NCBI GenBank assembly: GCA_015478665.1 | Contig: JADMII010000016.1 | Coordinates: 1-57,276 of the forward strand | Length of the DNA stretch: 57,276 nucleotides | Direction: 5' to 3' | DNA from: Dehalococcoidia bacterium | GTDB lineage: Bacteria; Chloroflexota; Dehalococcoidia; DSTF01; JACRBR01 | Shown here: positions 24,830 through 35,191 of the stretch, piece after piece | Position numbering within the stretch: position 1 is the stretch's first letter | How the letters are laid out: the number at the start of each line of letters is the position of its first letter | Translations under genes and position numbers: made by a program | Notes under the pieces: generated by a model | Database searches by the model: none | Told to the model about the DNA's origin: nothing | The model's input: the letters and a program-made list of their open reading frames with translations, nothing else

Positions 24830-25042
24830 ATGGAAGCGGAGCCGGTCTTCGAAAAGAGCATCCACGTGCGGCCGATCGGCTACACGCTGTCGCTGCGGGC
24901 GCGACCCTCGACGATCCGGCGCACGGTGCTGCGGCTGCTGCCGTGGGCGCTCTACATCGCGCTGCCGGAAGGCCGCATGGCGAAGCTGGCGTTCGCCGTC
25001 GCACGCCGGACGTCGCCATTGGCGAAGCGCAACCTGCGGTAG
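24830..25042 (+). CDS. Hypothetical 70-residue basic protein
   Basis: Not recognised. A polar N-terminus (MEAEPVFEKSIHVRP) is followed by a basic amphipathic region with a short hydrophobic patch LLPWALYIALP and an Arg/Lys-rich end. A TATGCT box (24816-24821) ends 8 bases before the ATG, as at the leaderless genes here. It is convergent with ribF, whose stop is 43 bases away. It may be a real small protein, but there is no family support. Confidence 0.4.
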   Translation: MEAEPVFEKSIHVRPIGYTLSLRARPSTIRRTVLRLLPWALYIALPEGRMAKLAFAVARRTSPLAKRNLR

Positions 25043-25085
25043 CGCCGCCGTCGACGCCCGCGGATGCCGCGCGGCCGGGGCCGGC

Positions 25086-26024
25086 TCAGTCGCCGGCGTG
25101 CTCGGCGAAGTAGGCGCGCGTCGCCTCGACGTCCGCGGCGATGGCGGCGGTGAGCGCCGCAACGCTGTCGAAGCGCGCTTCGCCGCGCAGGCGATGCAGA
25201 ACCTCGACCCGTAGCTCGCGGCCGTAGAGGTCGCCCTCGAAATCCAACAGGTACGTCTCGACCGAGGGACGCTCGTCGGCGAACGTCGGGTTGATGCCGA
25301 TGTTCGTCGCCGAGGCGTACGCGCGGCCGGCGACCGTCGCCCGCGAGACGTAGACGCCGAACGCCGGCAGCGCGCGGTCCGGCGTCACGGCGATGTTCGC
25401 CGTCGGGAAGCCGATGCCGCGGCCGCGCTCGTGTCCGCGGACGACCGGACCGCGGACGGCGAAGGGCCGGCCGAGCAGGTCGCGCGCCAGTTCCATCTCG
25501 CCGTCGACGAGCGCACGGCGTACGGCGGTAGCGCTGACGCGGCCCTCGCGCGCGGCGAGCGGCGCCGAGAGCACCTCCATCTCGAACCCCAGCTGGTCGG
25601 CGATCTCGCGTACGCGCGCCGGCGTGCCCTCGCGCTCGCGACCGAAGGCGTTGTCCGGCCCCATCAGCAGGAAGCGCATCTGCAGCGCGTCGTGGAGCAT
25701 CGAGACGAAGTCGAACGCCGAGAGCTCGGCGACCTCCGATGTGAACGTCAGCGGCGCGACCGCATCGACGCCGGTAGCGCGAAGCAGCTCGATGCGCTCT
25801 TCGAGGCTGGTCAGGTAAGCGATGCGCACATCCGGGCGCAGCACCTGGACGGGCGCGGGGTGCAGCGTGACGACGACGCTCGCCAACCCGCGCGCCATGG
25901 CGCGTTGACGCAGCGCCGCGATGAGGTGCCGATGGCCGCGATGGACGCCGTCGAAGACACCGAGCGTGATCGCGCTCGCGCGGCCGGGCGCCGAGCGCGC
26001 CAACTCATCGCGCGCGAGGAGCAT
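25086..26024 (-). CDS. ribF: Bifunctional riboflavin kinase / FAD synthetase
   Basis: 312-residue RibF, converting riboflavin to FMN and FMN to FAD in the cytoplasm. The N-terminal adenylyltransferase domain (about 1-160) has TLGVFDGVHRGH and VTLHPAP. The C-terminal kinase domain (about 175-305) has VRGHERGRGIGFPTANI and the FGVYVS strand with TNIGINPTF. No FMN riboswitch is seen upstream. In many bacteria ribF follows truB and rbfA; those genes are not here. The start could lie a few codons either side of the ATG used, since no ribosome-binding site is clear. Confidence 0.95.
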   Translation of the reverse strand: MLLARDELARSAPGRASAITLGVFDGVHRGHRHLIAALRQRAMARGLASVVVTLHPAPVQVLRPDVRIAYLTSLEERIELLRATGVDAVAPLTFTSEVAELSAFDFVSMLHDALQMRFLLMGPDNAFGREREGTPARVREIADQLGFEMEVLSAPLAAREGRVSATAVRRALVDGEMELARDLLGRPFAVRGPVVRGHERGRGIGFPTANIAVTPDRALPAFGVYVSRATVAGRAYASATNIGINPTFADERPSVETYLLDFEGDLYGRELRVEVLHRLRGEARFDSVAALTAAIAADVEATRAYFAEHAGD

Positions 26025-26583
26025 GCGGACCAGGTGCGGGATGCGGCGAGTCGGCGGCGGGCACGCGATGCGGCGCGGTGATCATCTCGTGGCGGATCGT
26101 ATCGACGCGCCATCATGGTGGCAAGCGCGTCGTGGTCGTGCCACCTGGCGCCCGATCAGCAGCGTGGCAGCGATCGTGTTCGGCGCTCCGCTCTCTGCGT
26201 TTCGCGGTACAGAAGCGGCGGTCCGCCGTCCGGTCGAGGAGCGCGGCAGCGCACGACCCGATGGGCGACCGCCCCGCGCCCCGCAGACTCCGCAGCGTCA
26301 TCGCAGTGACCGCACGCGCCCGGCGTTGTCATGCGAGGCACGGGGGGCGTCACCCGCAGCTTCACATCGCGGCCACCGATTGGCCCATCCCGATCGCCGT
26401 GATGGACGGACAGACCAGGCTCGCCAGCGGCGCGGCCAGGATCCGTCGGCAGCGCAGATCTCGCCGGGGCGGAACCCGCCGGGCACGATGACCTGCGGCA
26501 GTCGTCCGCGTCCGGGCTCGCCGGTCGGGCCGCCGCGTCGTTGCCGGGGCGCGTCTGACGTTCGCGGCCGGCCGGAAGCGGCG
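26025..26583. other. Intergenic gap with possible decayed coding sequence
   Basis: About 560 bases upstream of ribF. No intact gene is recognised on either strand. On the minus strand near 26380-26490, VIVPGGFRPGEI in one frame and ILAAPLASLVCPSITAIGM in another look protein-like and would join after a frame change, so this could be a remnant. The parent family is not clear. Confidence 0.3.
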
Positions 26584-27453
26584 TTAGCGGCTCACCTGCG
26601 GCGGCGTCGCTTCGGCCGTGCAGACCTGCGGCCCGCACGCCGGGTCGGGATTCTGCACGCACGGCGCGCAGCCGGGTTCCCCGGCGCACTCCGACGGCCT
26701 TCCGGACGGTAGTGTCGGCGTCGGCGCCGGACACGACGGGCGCGGCAGCGGCGGGCACGGCGGCGTGCCGGAGGCAAGCGGGCAGGCCACGCCGGGCGGC
26801 ACGCAGGCGACGGCGGGCGGCGCCTGGGCGGCGACGGCGCTCCCCTCCCCCGCTGGCGGGCATGCGTCCTGGCACGATGCGACCGGCGTCGCGCCGGGTT
26901 GGCACGGGTCGCATGCCGACGGCGTGGCGCCGTCGCGCGACGAAGGCGCCGGCGGCGGCTGCGTCGGGCAGCCCGGCGCAGTCGGGCAGTCCGGCGCGAC
27001 CGCGCAGGCGACCGGCGGCGGGACGCACGCCGTCCCTGTCTGCGCCTGGACGCCGGCCGGCGTCCCGGAGGGCGCCGAAGGGGCGAGCGGACGCGGCTGC
27101 AGGCACGATGTGACCGGCGGGCAGGCGTCCTGCCTGCAGGGATACGACGGTGGCGCAGTCGCGCACCCCTCCTCGACGCGGCAGGCGGCGCCATCCGTGC
27201 CGCCGCCGCCGACGATCTTGTCGACGCAATTCGGCACGCCGGGTGCGCAGACCGCGGCGCTGACGCCGCCGCCGCCCGGTGGCGTCCCCGCCGATGGCTG
27301 CGTCGTGCCGCCGCCCGCGTGCGTCCCCTCTCGCGCGGACGGCTGCGTCGCGCCGCCGCTGGCGCGGCTGACGATCACGGCCACGATGAGTAGGACCGTG
27401 ATCGCGACCACCACACCGCCCGCCGCCCGCCGCTTCCAGTCCCACCGTCCCAT
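26584..27453 (-). CDS. Membrane-anchored cysteine-rich, low-complexity protein
   Basis: 289 residues: a short basic cytoplasmic start (MGRWDWKRR), one membrane helix (AGGVVVAITVLLIVAVIV, about 10-28), then an outside region of about 260 residues made mostly of Pro, Ala, Gly, Thr and roughly 28 cysteines. The cysteines recur in short units such as CPPVTSC, CPTAPGCPTQPPP, CQDACPP and CAPCVQNPDPAC, reminiscent of disulfide-knotted or metal-binding surface proteins. No known domain is recognised. The start is supported by GAGGAGG 5 bases upstream of the ATG. A decayed shorter copy lies just upstream. Confidence 0.75.
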   Translation of the reverse strand: MGRWDWKRRAAGGVVVAITVLLIVAVIVSRASGGATQPSAREGTHAGGGTTQPSAGTPPGGGGVSAAVCAPGVPNCVDKIVGGGGTDGAACRVEEGCATAPPSYPCRQDACPPVTSCLQPRPLAPSAPSGTPAGVQAQTGTACVPPPVACAVAPDCPTAPGCPTQPPPAPSSRDGATPSACDPCQPGATPVASCQDACPPAGEGSAVAAQAPPAVACVPPGVACPLASGTPPCPPLPRPSCPAPTPTLPSGRPSECAGEPGCAPCVQNPDPACGPQVCTAEATPPQVSR

Positions 27454-27508
27454 GGCTTCCTCCTCTTCAGTCCCCGATGCACGGACGCCCCACTGGCGGC
27501 GCTCCGTC

Positions 27509-27772
27509 TTATGGCGCCGCTGCCGGAGTGGGCGGCGTCGCCTCGTCGCACCGCAGATGGCTGGCGCCGCCGCCGGCCCCCTGGTCGTTGCAGACCGGGG
27601 CAGTGCGGCTACACGTCGCCGGGACCGGCCCGCTGCCCGGCGTCCTCGCCCCGCGCGCCAAGCCCGGGCCGTCACCGCCGCCCGGCCAGCGTCGCGGTGA
27701 TGCCGATGACGCCAGCCGCGAACGCTGCCGCCGCCGCCTTGCCTGCCCGCAGCTTCCCATCCCGCGTCCCAT
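27509..27772 (-). pseudogene. Decayed shorter copy of the cysteine-rich anchored protein
   Basis: The start region repeats that of the intact neighbour: a GGAAGGAAG site and ATGGGACGC. The helix AAAAAFAAGVIGITATLAG is read only after a frame change, and the original frame is then needed again for a Cys-bearing end (CSRTAPVCNDQ, CDEATPP) that resembles the neighbour's CTAEATPP terminus. It looks like a duplicated gene with two compensating frameshifts. A paired sequencing error is the alternative. The rest of the gap 27454-27914 holds only the upstream region of the PLP enzyme. Confidence 0.45.
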
Positions 27773-27914
27773 CGCCGCTTCCTTCCACTCCGTCACACAA
27801 CCCAGACGCTGCGTGCGGCCGATAAGTTCCGGGCGGCAGAGCAAGCAGTCGCCCATCACCGAGCGACCAGCCGCCGACGCGGCGATCGGCGACGTCCGGC
27901 CCTATACTGTCGCG

Positions 27915-29099
27915 ATGCCAGCGCCCGAAGAGCCGTCGTTCGACACCCGCTGCGTGCACGAGAGCGCCGCGCCCGACGTCCGCACGCCGCCGCTGGCGCC
28001 GCCGCTGTACCTGTCGTCCGTCTATGAGACGCCGTCGCCAGATCTCGTCGAGCGGGCGATGGACCACGAGCGCGGCTACTACCTCTACGCCCGCACCGCC
28101 AGCCCGAACGTCGTCGCGCTCGAAGATGCGCTTGCGGCGCTCGAACACGGCGAGGCGGCGGTGGCGACCGCCTCGGGGATGGCGGCGATCTCGTCGCTGG
28201 TCCTCGCGCTGCTGGCTCAGGGCGACCACGTCGTCGCCGCCTCGGACCTCTACGGCACGACGACGACGCTGCTCAGCGGACCGCTCGCAGCACACGGCAT
28301 CACGACGTCGCTCGCCGACGTCAGCGACCCGGCGAGCTTCCGCGACGCGATGCGGCCGCCAACGAAGCTCGTCCTCGTCGAGACCGTCTCGAACCCGCTG
28401 ATGCGCGTCGCCGACATCGCGGCGCTGGCGGAGGTCGCCCACGCCGGCGGCGCCGTGCTCGCCGTCGATGCGTCGTTCACGTCGCCGGCGCTCTCGCAGG
28501 CGCTCGCGCAGGGCGCGGACGTAGTCCTGCACAGCGCCACGAAGTACCTCGGCGGCCACAGCGACGTCACCGCCGGCGTCGTCGTCGGCCCGGCGCCGCT
28601 GCTGGAGACCGTCCGCAGCGCCCGCAACGTCTTCGGCGCGGTCTGCTCGCCGCTCGATGCCTGGCTGACGCTGCGCGGCATGAAGACGCTGGCCCTGCGC
28701 ATGGAGCGGCATACAGCCAACGCCCTCCACGTCGCCGGCCACCTCGCCGGCCACCCGAAGGTGCGCCGCGTGTACTATGCCGGCCTGCCGTCCGACCCCG
28801 ACCACGGCTGCGCCCGCCGCCTGCTGCCGCGCGGCGCCGGCGGCATGCTCTCGTTCGAGCTCGCCGATCGCCCGGCGGTTGGGCGCTTCGTCGCCGCGCT
28901 CTCGATGGTCCGCTTCGCCGCAAGCCTCGCCGATGTTGCGACGACGGTCTCGCATCCGGCGACGACGTCGCATCGCGGGCTGAGCGCGGACGAACGAGCC
29001 CATCGCGGCATCGGCGATGGACTCGTGCGGCTCTCGGTCGGCATCGAGGCGCCGGACGACATCGTCCGTGACCTCGACCAGGGACTGGCGGCGGTGTGA
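27915..29099 (+). CDS. Cystathionine gamma-synthase/lyase-like PLP enzyme
   Basis: 394-residue Cys/Met-metabolism PLP-dependent enzyme (MetB/MetC/MGL group), acting in transsulfuration or methionine breakdown. Visible are the YARTASPNVVALEDALA region contacting PLP phosphate, VATASGMAAISS, the DLYGTTTTLL loop, the Asp in LAVDASF, and the PLP lysine in HSATKYLGGHSD. Which reaction it catalyses cannot be told from motifs. A TATACT box at 27903-27908 ends 6 bases before the ATG, so the transcript is probably leaderless. The stop overlaps the GTG of the next gene (GTGA). Confidence 0.93.
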   Translation: MPAPEEPSFDTRCVHESAAPDVRTPPLAPPLYLSSVYETPSPDLVERAMDHERGYYLYARTASPNVVALEDALAALEHGEAAVATASGMAAISSLVLALLAQGDHVVAASDLYGTTTTLLSGPLAAHGITTSLADVSDPASFRDAMRPPTKLVLVETVSNPLMRVADIAALAEVAHAGGAVLAVDASFTSPALSQALAQGADVVLHSATKYLGGHSDVTAGVVVGPAPLLETVRSARNVFGAVCSPLDAWLTLRGMKTLALRMERHTANALHVAGHLAGHPKVRRVYYAGLPSDPDHGCARRLLPRGAGGMLSFELADRPAVGRFVAALSMVRFAASLADVATTVSHPATTSHRGLSADERAHRGIGDGLVRLSVGIEAPDDIVRDLDQGLAAV

Positions 29100-29665
29100 T
29101 CGGGACGCGCATCGGCGTGGCACTGGCGCTCGTCCTGTCGATCGCCGCTCTCGGCGTCGGTGTGGCGGCGCTCATGGGCACCATCCGCGACAACGGCGCT
29201 CCCGGCGGCCGCCTCGTGCAGACGCGCATCACGAACGAGCTGACCGGCGACCCGGTCGAGTTCGCGGCGGACGGGTTCTTCATGACGTCGGACGGCTCCG
29301 GGCGCGTCGCGGCACTGTACGCCTACCCGCCGGGCTACTTCGGCGACGTGCGCGGCTGCAAGCTCGTCTGGCAGCCGCTGGCCGTCGTCTCGAGCGCGAG
29401 CGGCACGGCCGGTCCGGGCCTCTTCACCGACCCCTGCAGCGGCGCCCGCTTCGACCGTACCGGCACGCTCGTCACGGGGCCTGCGGACCGCAACCTCGAC
29501 CGTTTCCCGATGACGCCGGAGCCCGATGGCTTTCTCGTCGACACGCGGACGCTGCTCTGCGGCGCGAACCTGCCGGTCGCAGACGCCGCGGATGCGCCCA
29601 CTGCGACGCCGACGCCCGAGACGCCGGCGACGTGCGCGCGCGTCTCGCCCGATGCGGCGCCGTAG
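29096..29665 (+). CDS. Membrane-anchored Rieske-like protein lacking cluster ligands
   Basis: 189 residues: an N-terminal membrane helix (VALALVLSIAALGVGVAAL), then a domain ending in CSGARFDRTGTLVTGPADRN, close to the Rieske box-2 region (CxxHGSxFDxxGxVxxGPA). The histidine of box 2 is Ser here, and box 1 is reduced to a lone Cys (GCKLVW), so a 2Fe-2S cluster is unlikely; the remaining cysteines might form a disulfide. The C-terminus is a Pro/Thr/Ala tail. GTG start overlapping the upstream TGA couples it to the PLP enzyme. The role is unknown. Confidence 0.65.
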   Translation: MIGTRIGVALALVLSIAALGVGVAALMGTIRDNGAPGGRLVQTRITNELTGDPVEFAADGFFMTSDGSGRVAALYAYPPGYFGDVRGCKLVWQPLAVVSSASGTAGPGLFTDPCSGARFDRTGTLVTGPADRNLDRFPMTPEPDGFLVDTRTLLCGANLPVADAADAPTATPTPETPATCARVSPDAAP

Positions 29666-29672
29666 CGGCGAG

Positions 29673-30857
29673 TCAGCAGGCGCGGGCGATCAGCTGGCGA
29701 TGGTGGGCGATCTCCCAGTCCGCCCAGCGGTCGAGCGCGTGGCGTAGCGGCCCGAGCTTGCGCGGCAGGTCGGGATAGGCGATCTCGCCGCGGATGATCT
29801 CCGTCATGTAGCGCCAGAACGTGCCGTTGTACTTCAGCATCAGCACGGAGAACGACGGCAGCCGCTGCAGAATCGCCTGCAGCCGCCGCGACGCCACGAT
29901 CTCGTCGCGCATCGCCGCGTCGAGCGCGCGCTGATAGCCGGAAAGGTCGGGCACGTGGCCGGAGAGGTAGCGCAGCCCTTCGTCAGCCGCCAGCCGGCCG
30001 CTGACGAACGCCGCCCAGATGCCCTCGCCCGAGAGCGGGTCGACGAGGCAGGCGGCATCTCCCGCGAGCATGACGGCGCCGCGGTGCACCGGCGCGTCGT
30101 CACGGCGGAGCGGCAGCCGATAGCCACGGAAGCCGACCAGGCGCGACTCGTCGAAGCCGTAGTAGCGGCAGAGCTTCGAGAGCCGCTGCCGCAGCGTCGG
30201 GCCGACGTACTGCCAGCCGCCGACGCCGATGTTCAGGTGGTCGCCCTTCGGGAACACCCAGCCGTAGCCGCCAGGGACGCCGGCGAGGTCCAGGGCAATG
30301 ACGCGTGACCAGTCGTCCATCGTCGCCGCGTCCGCCGGATAGTTCGCCTCGAAGGCGACCGCGTGCTCGGAGAGCGGCGCCAGGCCGATGATCTTCGCCG
30401 AAGGGCCGTTGACGCCGTCGGCGCCGATCAGCAGCCGCGCCTCATAGACGTCGCTGCCGGCCCGGACTCGCACCGCCGCGCCGTCGAGTTCGACTCCGTG
30501 CACCGGCGATGCGTCCCGGAACCCGGCGCCGGCGGCGGCCGCCTGCTCGACGAGGTAGCTGTCGAGACGCGCCCGCTGCGTCATCCGCGCCAGCAGGCGC
30601 GGACTCGTGCGTTCGAAGCGCCGCCCCATGCGGATGCTGATGCGCACGCCGTAGATCTCGCGCTCCGTCACCGGCGCCAGGTCGAGCTCGCTGGCGGCGT
30701 CGGCGCGGAACGTGACGCCGCCGCCGCATGGCTTGTCGCGCGGGAATCGGGCGCGGTCGAGGATCAGCACGCGGGCGCCCCCTCGCGCCAGTTCGCGGGC
30801 GGCGGTGCTCCCGGCGGGCCCGGCGCCGAGCACGATCGCGTCGTAGGTGGCGGTCAT
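29673..30857 (-). CDS. Geranylgeranyl reductase family flavoprotein
   Basis: 394-residue FAD-dependent oxidoreductase of the geranylgeranyl-reductase family, which saturates isoprenoid double bonds in lipids, quinones or chlorophyll side chains. FAD motif VLGAGPAGSTAARELARGG is at the N-terminus, with the family signature RDKPCGGG next, then LLIGADG and MLAGDAACLVDPLSGEGI. I start at the ATG at 30857: TACAAT (30871-30866) ends 8 bases upstream. The promoter region carries a 14-base tandem duplication. The substrate here is unknown; membrane lipid or menaquinone side-chain reduction is plausible. Confidence 0.9.
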   Translation of the reverse strand: MTATYDAIVLGAGPAGSTAARELARGGARVLILDRARFPRDKPCGGGVTFRADAASELDLAPVTEREIYGVRISIRMGRRFERTSPRLLARMTQRARLDSYLVEQAAAAGAGFRDASPVHGVELDGAAVRVRAGSDVYEARLLIGADGVNGPSAKIIGLAPLSEHAVAFEANYPADAATMDDWSRVIALDLAGVPGGYGWVFPKGDHLNIGVGGWQYVGPTLRQRLSKLCRYYGFDESRLVGFRGYRLPLRRDDAPVHRGAVMLAGDAACLVDPLSGEGIWAAFVSGRLAADEGLRYLSGHVPDLSGYQRALDAAMRDEIVASRRLQAILQRLPSFSVLMLKYNGTFWRYMTEIIRGEIAYPDLPRKLGPLRHALDRWADWEIAHHRQLIARAC

Positions 30858-30867
30858 CGCTCTCCAT

Positions 30868-30895
30868 TGTACGTGAGCGACTGTACGTGAGCGAC
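30868..30895. repeat. 14-bp tandem duplication in a promoter
   Basis: TGTACGTGAGCGAC occurs twice head to tail (30868-30881 and 30882-30895). On the minus strand the gene-proximal copy supplies the TACA of the TACAAT -10 box of the flavoprotein gene. The gap 30896-31105 beyond it contains no gene. Confidence 0.85.
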
Positions 30896-31105
30896 GCACC
30901 GGCAGCGGGACGTGCGATCCCGTCGCGCCCGTCGAGGCCGACGCGCGCCGGTTCGCGGACGTGCGTCACCGCTCCGACTGATGCTGCGCGCTCGATGCCG
31001 GGAACTGGAAGCGACGAAGCACGCTGGTCAACTCGTCTCCCACCTCACCCCTTCTCACCGCATCCCGCGACTACCTCCTGCGTGCGCCATCAAGCCAGCC
31101 CTGGC

Positions 31106-31134
31106 TTGCAACGCCGCGCCGTCGCCTGTACGGT
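31106..31134 (+). promoter_or_regulatory. thiC promoter
   Basis: TTGCAA (31106-31111), a 17-base spacer and TACGGT (31129-31134). The predicted start near 31141 lies about 15 bases before the TPP riboswitch. Confidence 0.6.
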
Positions 31135-31156
31135 GGAAGCACAACCGAAGAGCAGT

Positions 31157-33104
<1,948 letters not shown>

Positions 33105-33230
33105 GCGCGCGCAGCAACGCCGAACTCCGTGGTCGAGCGATCCGGTCGGACGAGCCGCCGCGACCGGCGCGACCTGCGGCCGTCGCGCACCGAGCGTCGT
33201 CGGCGGTCGATCCGGCGCCCGCCGCCGCTC

Positions 33231-33626
33231 CTAGCCCGTCGCCGCCGTCACCTCGATCTTCACGATCACCCGGACGTCGCCGGGGCGGCTGAACGGGTAC
33301 GTTTCCTGCCCCAGGTACTTCTTCGCCATGGCATCGATGTGCGCGTCTGCACCCTCCGTCGTCATCTCGACGACGCGTCCCCGGAACTCGACGAAGTCGT
33401 ACGGGTTCCCCATGTCCAGCACGCTCAGCGTCACCCGCGGGTCGCGGCGCAGGTTGCGCAGCTTCACCCGCTTCTCCTCGGTGTTGAACAGGATGTGTCT
33501 GCCGTCGAAGTCGACCCAGACCGGCGTCACCTGCGGCGAGCCGTCCGGCATGATCGTCGCCACGTGCGCAAAGTTCTTCCCCTCCGTCAGCAGCTTCCGC
33601 TGCTTCTCCGTCAACGTGATCGCCAT
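33231..33626 (-). CDS. PPOX class F420-dependent-type oxidoreductase
   Basis: 131-residue split-barrel flavin/deazaflavin protein. MAITLTEKQRKLLTEG and FAHVATIMPDGSPQVTPVWVD are typical of the PPOX family F420-binding group, followed by ILFNTEEKRVKLRNLRRDPRV. It may reduce small organic substrates with F420H2 or FMNH2. A GAAAGGGG site precedes the ATG. It is convergent with thiC. Confidence 0.88.
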   Translation of the reverse strand: MAITLTEKQRKLLTEGKNFAHVATIMPDGSPQVTPVWVDFDGRHILFNTEEKRVKLRNLRRDPRVTLSVLDMGNPYDFVEFRGRVVEMTTEGADAHIDAMAKKYLGQETYPFSRPGDVRVIVKIEVTAATG

Positions 33627-33778
33627 CGCATCGACCCCTTTCTTCCAGCAAGATGATCTATGGCGCTAGACAGGATATCGCGCCGTTGCTGCGTCGTCCC
33701 TTGCCCGCTCGGTCACCCGCTCGCCGGCGACGGTGGAGCTGACATGCGCCGCGCGGCGCCTGGCGTCGCCGCGAGACG

Positions 33779-35191
33779 TCATGCGCGGCTCCGATCGACC
33801 ACGCCGTCCGTCGTCAGCAGCCGCTCCCGGTACGACCGCACGGCATCGTCGTCGTCGGTGAGCTGCGCGGCGGCGGCCGCGAACAACGATACCGTCGTCG
33901 CGACGCAGTACCGCATCGTCTCCGCCGCGGTCCGCACGGCGTCGCTGATCTGCGGCGGCCGGTCGTCCGGCGCCTGCAATCGGTACCCGTTCACCACCAA
34001 CAGCCCGCGCGGCGCCGTCCCCCGCTGCTCGATCGCCCGCTCGATGCGCTGGCGCAGCCGATGATGCGCGCCCATCCCCACGGCCTGCTCGCTCGCCTCG
34101 GCCTCGACCACGACGGCGCCGATGTCGGTGCGCAGTTCGATCTCGCCCGTCGTGCTCACGTACACGTCGAAGCCGATCAGCCGCAGCGCGTCGACGACGA
34201 CGGCCTCGAGCCCGAGCGCGCCCTCCTGCCAGAGCAGGCGCCCGTACCGTGCGCGCTCGTCGTATGCCGCGGCCGCCTGTGCGAAGGCAGCCGTGGCTTC
34301 GTCCTGTCTGCCGCGCGCCGCAGCGCGGGCGGCGCGGAGCTCATCGACGCCCGGCAGCCGCTCGCCGTCCAGCCAGGCCGGCGCCCGTCCCTCCGCCATC
34401 ACGCCAAGCGCACGGCGGATCCCCTCCTGCAGCGCATCCGCGGCCGCGTAGCGCGCCTCGCCGCCCGGAGGGCTCATCGCCGGCAGGAAGATCACGCGGC
34501 CGTGCGCGGCCGGCAGTTCGACGCCGACCGGCATGCCGCCCGCGCTCTCGATGAAGACGATGTGCGCGCCCCGGTCGTCCGGGGCGACGTCGAAGTACGC
34601 GCGGTATGCGACGTTCGCCAACTGGCTCTCCACGAACGCCGCCAGCGGATGCCCGAAGTCCGTCACGGACACCCGCGTCCCGTCGGCGGCCCTCATCCGC
34701 GCCGTGACCAGCGGCGCCGGCGCGGCGCTGGCGGCGGCAGGATCGTCGCCGTGGGCGGCGCTCCCGGCGTCCGAAGAGGCGGGCTCCCGCAGCCAGTAGT
34801 AGTCGTCGAGCGCGTCGAGCCCGTCGATGCCGCTGTGGCTCGTCGCCGGCACGGCGAAGCACACCACCACGCCGTCGTGCGCCAGCAGCGCGCGCGTCTC
34901 CTCGCGTCGCCGCAGCAGCACGTCCGCCAACGCGAGGTCCGTCGGCTGCCCGGGCGTCGCGCGCACGCGCCGGCCGCCGAAGCTCTCGGCTTCCAGCGAG
35001 CCGTCGAGCAGGCGCTCGAGCAGCAGCGACAGCGCGGCGGGGTCGACGACGATGGCATCGTAGTCGAAGAACGCGGGCGCGCTGACGAAGTCGTAGTTGT
35101 CGACGAGCGGCCCCGGCAGCGGGTACCCGAGCGAGAGGATGCGGCCGGTCCGGCGCCGCGAGCGCCCGGCGTCCGCCTGCGGATCCGGCAT
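33779..35191 (-). CDS. Unknown protein with C-terminal nuclease-fold-like domain
   Basis: 470 residues, no signal peptide. The N-terminal part (about 15-320) is not recognised; it includes SLGYPLPGPLVDNYDF and a DDYYWLREP stretch. Residues about 345-460 resemble the restriction-endonuclease-like fold: LGLEAVVVDALRLIGFDVYV, then VVVEAEASE where active enzymes have E-x-K, then GLLVVNGYRLQAPDDRPP and a CVATTVSLF strand. Loss of the lysine suggests it is not a nuclease. Its ATG overlaps the galU stop by one base (TGATG), so it is co-expressed with galU. Function unknown. Confidence 0.7.
   Translation of the reverse strand: MPDPQADAGRSRRRTGRILSLGYPLPGPLVDNYDFVSAPAFFDYDAIVVDPAALSLLLERLLDGSLEAESFGGRRVRATPGQPTDLALADVLLRRREETRALLAHDGVVVCFAVPATSHSGIDGLDALDDYYWLREPASSDAGSAAHGDDPAAASAAPAPLVTARMRAADGTRVSVTDFGHPLAAFVESQLANVAYRAYFDVAPDDRGAHIVFIESAGGMPVGVELPAAHGRVIFLPAMSPPGGEARYAAADALQEGIRRALGVMAEGRAPAWLDGERLPGVDELRAARAAARGRQDEATAAFAQAAAAYDERARYGRLLWQEGALGLEAVVVDALRLIGFDVYVSTTGEIELRTDIGAVVVEAEASEQAVGMGAHHRLRQRIERAIEQRGTAPRGLLVVNGYRLQAPDDRPPQISDAVRTAAETMRYCVATTVSLFAAAAAQLTDDDDAVRSYRERLLTTDGVVDRSRA

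Noticed and set aside
26340-26560. Remnant of a PfpI-like or penicillin-binding protein gene
   Set aside because: VIVPGGFRPGEI and AIGMGQSVA are each weakly similar to different families. Joining them needs a frame change, and neither match is strong enough to name.
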